This document shows, piece after piece, positions 18,091 to 24,648 of a stretch of DNA of 31,128 nucleotides. This DNA comes from an uncultured Bacilli bacterium (GTDB lineage Bacteria > Bacillota_I > Bacilli_A > RF39 > UBA660): NCBI GenBank assembly GCA_947629395.1, contig CANRDQ010000013.1, positions 1 through 31,128 on the forward strand, read 5' to 3'. Position 1 is the stretch's first letter. Each line of letters opens with the position of its first letter. Position numbers and translations under genes: made by a program. The notes under the pieces are model-generated. The model saw nothing but the letters and a program-made list of their open reading frames with translations, was not told the DNA's origin and did no database searches.

Positions 18091-18232
18091 CTCCTAATTT
18101 TGGAATAAGAAAAGCGGATACTAGAAAATATCCACTTAAAAGCACGAAAATAAATATAATGTTCATTCTGGCTTTTTACCTAACGCTATCTTGCATTCAG
18201 GTGGATATAAATCTCTTTCCTTTTTCATTCCT
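18091..18232 (-). promoter_or_regulatory. infC leader with L20-type attenuator
   Basis: On the minus strand AAGTGGATA, 8-nt loop, TATCCGCTT and TTCTT form an intrinsic terminator (18112-18137). Upstream, ATATCCAC (18201-18208) is complementary to GTGGATAT of the terminator's 5' arm, so it can form a competing antiterminator. Two exclusive structures ahead of infC-rpmI-rplT are the design of the Bacillus L20 leader, where L20 binding favours termination. Confidence 0.8.
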
Positions 18233-18238
18233 GTATAG

Positions 18239-18267
18239 ATTATATGCTAAAACCTAAGAAATGTCAA
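18239..18267 (-). promoter_or_regulatory. Consensus sigma-A promoter of the infC operon
   Basis: TTGACA, 17 nt, TATAAT on the minus strand: a perfect consensus promoter. Predicted start near 18232, giving a leader of about 150 nt. Confidence 0.93.
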
Positions 18268-18286
18268 CAAAAACTTACTTTTTAGT

Positions 18287-18952
18287 TTATTTTTTTGAAT
18301 TTTTTGTATCTATTCTATAATTTAAAACTTTTTCAGAAACGATAAATGTATCTCTTTGTTCTTTCTTTAAAGGTAAAATCATAGGTGCTACTAAAGTCAT
18401 AGAATCAAATTTAGTTTGATCATCAAAAGAAGAAATAACTTTTAATTCTTTATCAGTTAACTCATTACCATCATAATATTTAAATAAAGCTGTACCCAAA
18501 CCCATTAATTCTTTAGCATAATCATCTACAAAACTAATATCTATAAGTTCTTCAAAATTACCTTTTTTCATTTCCGATAAACATCTATCATTTTCGAAGA
18601 AAACATCTAACTTTCCTGGTTCTTGATCTTTTAATTTTGAAAATGATACTAATTCTAGGGCTTTCATTTTTTCTTTAGCAGACTCATTTGCTAAACTATT
18701 TATTTCTTCATCAGTCAAAGAATCTCCTTCAAAGAACTTAAAAATAGTATTACCTAACTCTAATCTTTTCTTATTTTCTTCTAAATATTCTATAGCGGTT
18801 TTATTTTTATTTTTTAAGAAAACTTCTTCAAAATTATTATCTTCTCCATTTAATAAATGCTTTAATTCTTTTAACATCATAGCATTTTCCTTTGATAAGA
18901 TAATATCAGCATATACTGTCTTATATGCTTCTAAACACATTGTTTCATTCAT
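18287..18952 (-). CDS. Unknown protein with internal duplication
   Basis: A 221-aa acidic, helical, soluble protein that I do not recognise. It consists of two related modules. LGNTIFKFFEGDSLTDEE (66-83) is echoed by LGTALFKYYDGNELTDKE (152-169), 86 residues later. A preceding NFEE (40-43 and 132-135) is also repeated. The modules probably arose by tandem duplication. No catalytic motif, signal peptide or TM helix. It starts at ATG 18952 after GAAAGAAGG. It lies in an accessory-looking block with the pentapeptide-like and Panacea genes. Confidence 0.7.
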   Translation of the reverse strand: MNETMCLEAYKTVYADIILSKENAMMLKELKHLLNGEDNNFEEVFLKNKNKTAIEYLEENKKRLELGNTIFKFFEGDSLTDEEINSLANESAKEKMKALELVSFSKLKDQEPGKLDVFFENDRCLSEMKKGNFEELIDISFVDDYAKELMGLGTALFKYYDGNELTDKELKVISSFDDQTKFDSMTLVAPMILPLKKEQRDTFIVSEKVLNYRIDTKNSKK

Positions 18953-18989
18953 TTTAAAACCTTCTTTCTATTATATTTATTTTTTAAGC

Positions 18990-19019
18990 AAGTAAAAACT
19001 AATAGAATTCTATTAGTTT
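18990..19019 (-). terminator. Palindromic terminator of the pentapeptide-like gene
   Basis: A perfect 24-nt palindrome at 18996-19019 (AAACTAATAGAA and its complement) followed on the minus strand by TTTTTAC. It overlaps the stop codon of the gene upstream. As RNA it folds to a 10-bp stem with an AATT loop. Confidence 0.75.
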
Positions 19020-19639
19020 GTTTCTTTGCTTTTTACTAAAGTTTTGGCAACTTCTGGAGCAATTGTTTGATAATATTTTTCTTCTCCATAACACATATTA
19101 GCATCTAAGAAGATAGCTTTATCTAATACTGTTTCATCATTAACTTTGATTTCATCCAAACGATTCAAATCAATTATGACATAACAACCATTAAGATTTG
19201 TACCTTCAATACTAGATTGATATAAATCATGAAGATTGATAATTGACTTAGTATCAGTCAAATTAGCATATTTAACACACACATCATTGAAACTAGTATG
19301 ACTTAAATCAACACCAGTCATATTACTATATGCTACTGTTTTACTTTTTACTTTTTGTAAATCAATATTAGCATTTATTTCTTGTAATTGATGTCCTGCT
19401 ATATTCATATCATCAAATGAAACTTCACTATAATCAATATACTTTAATACTCTTTTAAATTGTGGTTCATGTATAAAATAAACTAATGAATCTTGTAATA
19501 TTTCATTATCTACTTTTACTTCACCTATTTGTAATTCTTCTCCATTATCAAGTCTTGCTTCAATGTTTTCTTTTAATTCTTTACAAAATTTAATATTTCT
19601 AACTGCTTTTTTTGTTTCTTCTTTTAATACATATGGCAT
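19013..19639 (-). CDS. Pentapeptide-repeat-like protein, unknown role
   Basis: A 208-aa soluble protein. The middle (about 75-165) shows irregular five-residue periodicity: YSNMTGVDLSHTSFND, VKYANLTD, IEGTNLNGCYV. This suggests a short right-handed pentapeptide beta-helix. The N-terminal part is helical and charged. No signal peptide or TM helix. Function is unknown; some pentapeptide proteins mimic DNA and protect gyrase, but nothing here shows that. It starts at ATG 19639 after GAGGAG. It has its own promoter and terminator. Confidence 0.7.
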   Translation of the reverse strand: MPYVLKEETKKAVRNIKFCKELKENIEARLDNGEELQIGEVKVDNEILQDSLVYFIHEPQFKRVLKYIDYSEVSFDDMNIAGHQLQEINANIDLQKVKSKTVAYSNMTGVDLSHTSFNDVCVKYANLTDTKSIINLHDLYQSSIEGTNLNGCYVIIDLNRLDEIKVNDETVLDKAIFLDANMCYGEEKYYQTIAPEVAKTLVKSKETN

Positions 19640-19683
19640 TTTTACTTCTCCTCTAATATCTGTTTAAAAACAGAACAACCACT

Positions 19684-19712
19684 ATTATAATACTTTTCTT
19701 CTTATTTGTGAA
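19684..19712 (-). promoter_or_regulatory. Promoter of the pentapeptide-like gene
   Basis: TTCACA, 17 nt, TATAAT on the minus strand. A small inverted repeat (TCTGTTT/AAACAGA, 19659-19674) lies in the predicted leader. Confidence 0.72.
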
Positions 19713-19740
19713 CAAAAAAATGCTATAAAAGCATTTTTTT
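19709..19740 (-). terminator. Terminator of the Panacea module
   Basis: AAAAAAATGC, 7-nt loop, GCATTTTTTT: a 10-bp stem with a T tail on the minus strand, just after the partner gene's stop. Confidence 0.85.
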
Positions 19741-19746
19741 TAAAAA

Positions 19747-20420
19747 TTATTTATACACACAGGTAGCAAACAACAAAATAAACTCCAAAACACATATAGC
19801 GCCATATAAAAATGTAGCTTGTTTACTATTAAAATCATTTTTATTAAACAAATTATTAATAAAAATGATAAATGTCATTCCTAACCATACCATACTAACT
19901 AAATATAAAGGAATAAATCTACTTTCAATTTTTTCAATAGCTGTAATTGCAGTTACTACTACAGTCAAAGAAACTACTGTACTTAAAATAGTACTTCCTA
20001 TTCCTTCAAAACTTGAACTAATATTACTAGTTACTTTATTTATATTTTCTAACTGTAGAGACATATTTTCTATTTGTTTATTTAACATTTCACTTTTAAC
20101 ATTTAGAATATAGTTTTTAATTTTGTAATAATTATTCTGTAAAGTATTGTAACCAGTTAATTTATTAGTTCCTGTATCTTCTGAACTAGAGATAATATAT
20201 TCCACTTCTTCTAGAACACTACTATACTTATTCTCAAAATCCTGGATTATTTTTTTATTATCATCATTTTCAGAATCATCATTAAATTTGAATCTTCTGT
20301 AGTTTCTACATCAGGCGATTTTTTTGTAATAATTGTATTTACTTTTTTTGATATATCGTCTTTAGCTATATCGTCACTGTCAATGTGAATTTTTATATGT
20401 TTGTTATTTATATTACTCAT
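19747..20420 (-). CDS. Three-TM partner of the Panacea antitoxin, frame broken by -1 shift
   Basis: A candidate toxin gene read in two frames. ATG 20420 overlaps the end of the upstream antitoxin gene by 8 nt (ATGAGTAA). The first frame encodes an acidic 46-residue start, then stops 12 codons on. After a -1 step at AAATTTA (20283-20289) the second frame runs without a stop to 19747, giving 224 aa in all. That frame has no ATG of its own; its first possible start is a GTG at 20205 without a ribosome site. Product: acidic disordered N-terminus, a helical/coiled-coil region (about 60-140), and three TM helices (about 141-162, 169-190, 202-222). I do not recognise a family. Membrane-acting toxins are among known partners of Panacea antitoxins, hence the inference. 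The break may be a mutation, a read error, or programmed frameshifting. Confidence 0.6.
20283..20289 (-). other. Candidate -1 slippery heptamer A AAT TTA
   Basis: In the first frame the codons are TCA AAT TTA, so the heptamer is phased X XXY YYZ, the same sequence as the Rous sarcoma virus gag-pol slip site. A -1 step leads exactly into the long open frame. No strong downstream hairpin or upstream Shine-Dalgarno-like stimulator is obvious. Loss of one T from a TTTT run would look the same. Confidence 0.4.
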
Positions 20421-20862
20421 TAACTAAAAACTTCTCTTCAAACCATTCTCTTGTAAAAGTTTTAGAAATGATTGCTTTCTTATCTGTAATAGCCCAAGGA
20501 GAACCCTCCATGTGGGTAATTTGAATTAATTGACGAGCAGTATATTTACCAAAAGTATCTAATACAACATCTACACTCTCTACTACTTCTTCAGGATAAA
20601 TTGTATCTTCTAAATCTTGTTTATCGGTTGGAATTGGATCACTCATAAATACTTTATATTTATTATAAACCTCTTTTATCATAGGTCCATAAAGCCAAGC
20701 ATAAAAATCTTCTTTATAAAGTTCCTTTCTATCATAATTAGCCATGAAATATGCTTCTATAAAGTACAATATTTTTTGAAGTTTTAACTGTGTGATTTTT
20801 TGTCCTTTTTCATTTGATTTATAAATTACATATTTTGCAATATTTAAAGCACTATATTTCAT
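20413..20862 (-). CDS. Panacea-domain (SocA-like, DUF4065) antitoxin
   Basis: A 149-aa cytoplasmic protein matching the Panacea/DUF4065 family: MKYSALNIAKYVIYKSNEKG, ITQLKLQKILYFIEAYFMANY, DFYAWLYGPMIKEVYNKYK, and a C-terminal GKYTARQLIQITHMEGSPW. These are the conserved blocks of SocA-type proteins. Panacea proteins are antitoxins that neutralise many unrelated toxins, and SocA is a proteolytic adaptor. The frame is open to a TTG at 20934, but a consensus promoter places the transcript start near 20906, and the domain begins at ATG 20862, so I use that start. The ribosome site there (GGTGAAAG) is weak. Its end overlaps the partner gene by 8 nt, the usual two-gene toxin-antitoxin layout. Confidence 0.85.
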   Translation of the reverse strand: MKYSALNIAKYVIYKSNEKGQKITQLKLQKILYFIEAYFMANYDRKELYKEDFYAWLYGPMIKEVYNKYKVFMSDPIPTDKQDLEDTIYPEEVVESVDVVLDTFGKYTARQLIQITHMEGSPWAITDKKAIISKTFTREWFEEKFLVNE

Positions 20863-20912
20863 TCTTTCACCATACCCTATTCTAATTGAATAATACCACA
20901 ATTCGTGAAGAT

Positions 20913-20941
20913 ATTCTAGTGTTTTCTTAAGCAATTGTCAA
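20913..20941 (-). promoter_or_regulatory. Promoter of the Panacea module
   Basis: TTGACA, exactly 17 nt, TAGAAT on the minus strand. The predicted start near 20906 lies downstream of the TTG that would extend the antitoxin, supporting ATG 20862. Confidence 0.8.
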
Positions 20942-21076
20942 GTACCTCCTCTGTATTATATTGGTATATTTTATGCTTTTCTATAACACTTTTAATATCA
21001 ATTTTAATTTTCTGTAAAAGGAATGATAAAATTTAAAATTTTAAATATTCAAAAAAATTTATTTTTATAAATATAA

Positions 21077-21108
21077 ATAAAAAAAAGTCGTTATTTAAAC
21101 GACTTTAA
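21077..21108 (-). terminator. Terminator of glyS
   Basis: AAAGTCGTT, ATTTA loop, AACGACTTT: a perfect 9-bp stem with a long T tail on the minus strand. Confidence 0.88.
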
Positions 21109-22479
21109 TTAAAATTTTACTTTTTCACTGATATAATCTACTAATTTATCAAGTTCAATTACTTCTTGTTCCATAGTATCTCTATCTCTTACTGTAACAG
21201 TATTATTGTTAAGTGTATCATCATCTACAGTAATACAGAATGGAGTTCCGATAGCATCTTGTCTTCTATATCTTTTTCCAATTGAAGCTGTTTCATCATA
21301 AGAAGTCATAAAGTTTTTAGATAATTTTGCATGTAATTCTTTAGCAAATTCTCCATGGTATTTTTTATTAAGTGGTAAAACTGCTACTTTATATGGAGCA
21401 AGATATGGAGTAAGTTTCATTACTTCACGAGTATCACCATTTTCAAGTTCTTCGATAGTATAAGCATTATCTAAAACGGCAAGTGTAGCTCTATCAGCAC
21501 CTACTGTAGATTCAATGATATAAGGTATAAATTTTTCATTAGTTTCTGGATCAAGATATTCTTGTGATACTGTAGAATATTCTTGATGACGACCTAAATC
21601 ATAATCAGTTCTATTATGAGTACCATTAATTTCTCCCCATCCAAAACTGAATTCATATTCTATATCACAAGCTTCTTTAGCATAATGAGCTAATTTTTCA
21701 TGATCATGAAATCTTAACTTATTTTCTGGAAGACCTAAATCCATAAAGAATTTTTTAGCGTATTCTTTGAAATAAGCATATAGTTCACTATCTACTCCTT
21801 CTTTACAGAATGTTTGATATTCCATTTGTTCAAACTCTATAGTTCTAAAAGTAAAGTTACCTGGAGTAATTTCATTTCTAAAAGCCTTACCAATTTGTCC
21901 AATTGAAAAAGGTAATTTTGCTCTCATAGAACGTGCTACATTTAAAAAGTTAACATATTCACCTTGAGCATTTTCTGGTCTTAAATAAATAAGTCCTTTA
22001 CTATCTTTAGTAACACCACGATAAGTTTCAAACATTAAGTTAAACTCACGGATATCAGTAAAATCATGAGCTCCACAGTTTGGACATGGTACATTATGTT
22101 CTTTAATATATGCAACCATTTCTTCTTCTGTCATACCATCAGCATGAGCTTCTGGATCAAAATCATCAATTAGATTGTCAGCTCTATGTCTCATCTTACA
22201 ACTTTTACAATCAACTAATGGATCAGAGAAACTAGCTACATGACCACTTGCTTCCCAAACACGAGGATGCATTAAGATAGCGGCATCTGTTTCATAAGCA
22301 TTAGGACGTTCTTGAATAAATCTCTTTCTCCAAGCATCCTTAATATTATTTTTAAGTCTACTTCCTAATGGACCGTAATCCCATGTATTCGCAAGACCTC
22401 CATATATTTCACTTCCTTGAAATATAAATCCATATTGCTTACAATAAGCTACTAATTTTTCCATTGGTATTTTTGTCAT
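21109..22479 (-). CDS. glyS: Glycine--tRNA ligase (dimeric type)
   Basis: A 456-aa class II synthetase of the alpha2 type. N-terminus: YCKQYGFIFQGSEIYGGLAN. A Cys-pair insertion (CKSCKMRHRADNL, CPNCGAHDF) probably binds zinc. Motif 2: GQIGKAFRNEITP, then RTIEFEQMEYQTF. Motif 3: ESTVGADRATLAVL. The C-terminal anticodon-binding domain starts at about 360 (PYKVAVLPLNKKYHGEF). Its start overlaps the LOG gene stop by 4 nt (ATGA), so they form one operon controlled by the upstream T-box. Confidence 0.96.
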   Translation of the reverse strand: MTKIPMEKLVAYCKQYGFIFQGSEIYGGLANTWDYGPLGSRLKNNIKDAWRKRFIQERPNAYETDAAILMHPRVWEASGHVASFSDPLVDCKSCKMRHRADNLIDDFDPEAHADGMTEEEMVAYIKEHNVPCPNCGAHDFTDIREFNLMFETYRGVTKDSKGLIYLRPENAQGEYVNFLNVARSMRAKLPFSIGQIGKAFRNEITPGNFTFRTIEFEQMEYQTFCKEGVDSELYAYFKEYAKKFFMDLGLPENKLRFHDHEKLAHYAKEACDIEYEFSFGWGEINGTHNRTDYDLGRHQEYSTVSQEYLDPETNEKFIPYIIESTVGADRATLAVLDNAYTIEELENGDTREVMKLTPYLAPYKVAVLPLNKKYHGEFAKELHAKLSKNFMTSYDETASIGKRYRRQDAIGTPFCITVDDDTLNNNTVTVRDRDTMEQEVIELDKLVDYISEKVKF

Positions 22480-23024
22480 TTTTTCATTCCTTCTTCCTTT
22501 ATTTTATTTACAATTTCTTCTATATCACTTGATATAAAGAAATATTCACTTAAATCATGTCTTATGAACATTTCTTTCCTTAACTTAAATAAATATTCAA
22601 GTAAAGGGGTGTAAAAATAATCTTTATTATATATTATGATTAATTTATCTTGTTTCATCTCTTCATTTTCTATTACAAAAGAGAAAAATTCAGAAAGTGT
22701 GCCGAAGCCACCTGGAATAAACAAGATTACATCACTAATATCATAAATCTTTTTAGTTCGGTCAATAGGTCTTTTTTGATAATATAATTCATCATAATCA
22801 TCTTCATTTGTATCATCTTTATATATATCTACAGAAACACCTATTTTTTCTTTTCCTTCTTTTGTAAAACTGTCTGCACATTCTTTCATAAGCCCACTCA
22901 TTGCTGCTCCAAAAACAAGTTTTACATCTTCTATTTTAGCTATTTCTTGTAATAAATCACTACAAGTGTCTTTATATTTGTCTAATACTTCATCACTAGA
23001 TGAACAACCAATAAATAAATTCAT
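22476..23024 (-). CDS. LOG family protein (nucleotide phosphoribohydrolase-like)
   Basis: A 182-aa cytoplasmic protein with the Rossmann-like LOG fold. The signature PGGFGTLSE is at 104-112, after VKLVFGAAMSGLM and a YDISDVILFIPGG strand. LOG proteins release ribose 5-phosphate from nucleoside monophosphates and are often mislabelled lysine decarboxylases. It starts at ATG 23024 after AAAGGAG and stops with TGA in an ATGA overlap with glyS. It is therefore the first gene of a glycine-T-box operon, an unexpected partner for a synthetase. Confidence 0.85.
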   Translation of the reverse strand: MNLFIGCSSSDEVLDKYKDTCSDLLQEIAKIEDVKLVFGAAMSGLMKECADSFTKEGKEKIGVSVDIYKDDTNEDDYDELYYQKRPIDRTKKIYDISDVILFIPGGFGTLSEFFSFVIENEEMKQDKLIIIYNKDYFYTPLLEYLFKLRKEMFIRHDLSEYFFISSDIEEIVNKIKEEGMKK

Positions 23025-23043
23025 AATTATCTCCTTTCTTTAA

Positions 23044-23182
23044 ACAAAAAACTTCTAGAACAAGTTTAGGTATAAGGACGAATTAATATCCGCGGTTCCA
23101 CCTTACTTATTCTAGAAGAATCTCTCTTATTTATATTGCTGATAGGATTCCATCCCCGTCATCGCATTGATTAACTAAATTC
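23044..23182 (-). promoter_or_regulatory. Short T-box riboswitch of the LOG-glyS operon
   Basis: On the minus strand AAGGTGGAACCGCGG (23091-23105) is a canonical T-box. CTTCTAGAATAAG and CTTGTTCTAGAAG form the terminator stem (23051-23117) with a TTTTTTG tail. From the predicted transcript start to the T-box there are only about 77 nt, too few for a normal Stem I of about 100 nt. The one good hairpin there has GGAT and ATCC arms around GGA (23149-23151), a glycine codon. Confidence 0.88.
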
Positions 23183-23188
23183 AAACAT

Positions 23189-23217
23189 ATTATAACTCTT
23201 TTTTTAGAAAAAGTCAA
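23189..23217 (-). promoter_or_regulatory. Sigma-A promoter of the LOG-glyS operon
   Basis: TTGACT, 17 nt, TATAAT on the minus strand. The -35 lies directly after the stop of the upstream gene. The same layout is seen for frr/pheS. Confidence 0.9.
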
Positions 23218-23219
23218 TC

Positions 23220-24440
23220 TTATAGTTTATCTTGTAATTCTCTTAATGTTGATAAAAATTCATTAGTTTTTCTAATTTCTTCATCCAACTTTTCATAATT
23301 AGCAGTATTTTCAAGTTCCATATCATTACTGCTGACAGTTTTTTCTATACCATATACTGGTGAAATTATTGGACTTCTTTGAAATTTTATTTCATCAGAA
23401 TAATTAGCTCTACTAGTTTCTTTAATAGTATTTAAATCATCTAATTTTATGCTTTGTCTATTATTTTCTTCTTTAGTTTGTTGAATAGCAACTTCATGAA
23501 CTGGTTCTTTTACCGCAATAGTAGTTGTCTCAACTTCTTTAGCTCTTTGAGCTTCTAAATCTGCTAAACTAATTGGTTCATTACCTTCATCTTCATATTG
23601 AGTAACTTCATTTTTATCATATAGTTGATCACCAAGTTTTAAAAACTCATCTAAACTTATAATAGCATTTTTCTCTTGTTCTTCTTCAAAATCAGTTAAG
23701 TCAATATTTTCTAATGTATCATTAGCTTGAACTAATTCTCTAGTTAATTTTTCAATTTCTTTTTGAGCTTGAGTTTGATTCATATTAGCATCTTCGTATT
23801 GTAATTCTTCAACTTGTTTTGGTTTAACAAATTTTTTCTCTTCACTAATAGTCGCAACTGGTTGTTTAACTGCAGGCTCTTCAACATCTAAAACTTCAAT
23901 CTCATCTAATTGTTCAACGATAGAATCAACATCAAGTATTTCTATATCATCATTAGCTTTAAGTTCTTCTTTTGGTGCTAAAACTTCTCCACTAGGTTTA
24001 TAGAAGGTAATATTTTCAGTTGCGACAGGTTCTGGAACAACTGGTTCTTCTACTTCTAACTTTTCGATTTGTGGAGTTAATACTTCTTCTTTTGGAGCAT
24101 TAACATCAGCAAGATGAAGATCTAAAACTTGAACATCTTCATGAACTGGTTCATTATATACTACTTTATTATCAGTCTTTAATGCAGATACTTCAGGGAC
24201 TGGTTCTAATTTTTCTTCTTCAACTAGTTTATTAACTTCAAGATTATTTTTATCTTCTTCCAATCTCTCTTGTACTTCATCAACTAATCTATTTAATTCT
24301 TTAGTATTTTGTTTTCTTTTTCGTCCGTTGTAAGTTTTTCTAGCAATCAGAAAGACAATCCCAATTACCATTATAACCCCAACTATTGCATATACAATAA
24401 GAAGCTCCTCTGTTAATAAAAATTCTTGTAACTCTTCCAT
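23220..24440 (-). CDS. Single-TM protein with long acidic cytoplasmic tail
   Basis: A 406-aa protein that I cannot name. One TM helix near the N-terminus (about 13-34) is followed by a basic stop-transfer run (RKTYNGRKRKQ), so the rest is probably cytoplasmic. The tail is mostly disordered, rich in E, V, P and D, with repeated EExLxP and ELDV-type patches and predicted coiled coil near 225-260 and 385-406. Close to the end is an uncharged patch, SPIISPVYGIEK, that stands out from its surroundings and may be a docking motif. The topology recalls ZipA-like or other divisome adaptors, but this is only analogy. It starts at ATG 24440 after AGAGGTGG. No terminator precedes the glyS T-box promoter. 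Confidence 0.7.
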   Translation of the reverse strand: MEELQEFLLTEELLIVYAIVGVIMVIGIVFLIARKTYNGRKRKQNTKELNRLVDEVQERLEEDKNNLEVNKLVEEEKLEPVPEVSALKTDNKVVYNEPVHEDVQVLDLHLADVNAPKEEVLTPQIEKLEVEEPVVPEPVATENITFYKPSGEVLAPKEELKANDDIEILDVDSIVEQLDEIEVLDVEEPAVKQPVATISEEKKFVKPKQVEELQYEDANMNQTQAQKEIEKLTRELVQANDTLENIDLTDFEEEQEKNAIISLDEFLKLGDQLYDKNEVTQYEDEGNEPISLADLEAQRAKEVETTTIAVKEPVHEVAIQQTKEENNRQSIKLDDLNTIKETSRANYSDEIKFQRSPIISPVYGIEKTVSSNDMELENTANYEKLDEEIRKTNEFLSTLRELQDKL

Positions 24441-24610
24441 TTTTCCACCTCTATTATCAGTCTATCACAACTTATCATAGTTGCAAATATCTAAAAAAAT
24501 CTTTTTACAACTTTTGACAATAGACTTTACATCCGTTTTTTACAAGATGCTTTACACTACTATTTCATAGTTATTTCTCTTATCTAAATAATACCACAAA
24601 ATACCAACTT

Positions 24611-24638
24611 TTGATATATTTTTTATAAATTTTATCAT
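24611..24638 (+). promoter_or_regulatory. Possible promoter of the spoVB-like gene
   Basis: TTGATA, 16 nt, TATCAT reads as a sigma-A promoter whose start would fall within a few nt of the ATG. Alternatively ATATT, 15 nt, CATATATT resembles a sigma-E promoter, which drives spoVB in Bacillus. The rest of the 208-nt divergent gap (24441-24648) holds several TTTACA copies and a small hairpin, with no clear function. Confidence 0.4.
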
Positions 24639-24648
24639 ATATTTAACC

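Noticed and set aside
20863..20934. 24-residue N-terminal extension of the Panacea protein from a TTG start
   Set aside because: An AGGAGG precedes it, but a TTGACA-17-TAGAAT promoter there puts the transcript start downstream of the TTG, and the domain begins at ATG 20862.
22476..22500. Mycoplasma code (TGA = Trp)
   Set aside because: LOG ends at TGA within an ATGA overlap with glyS, and Trp is encoded by TGG throughout.
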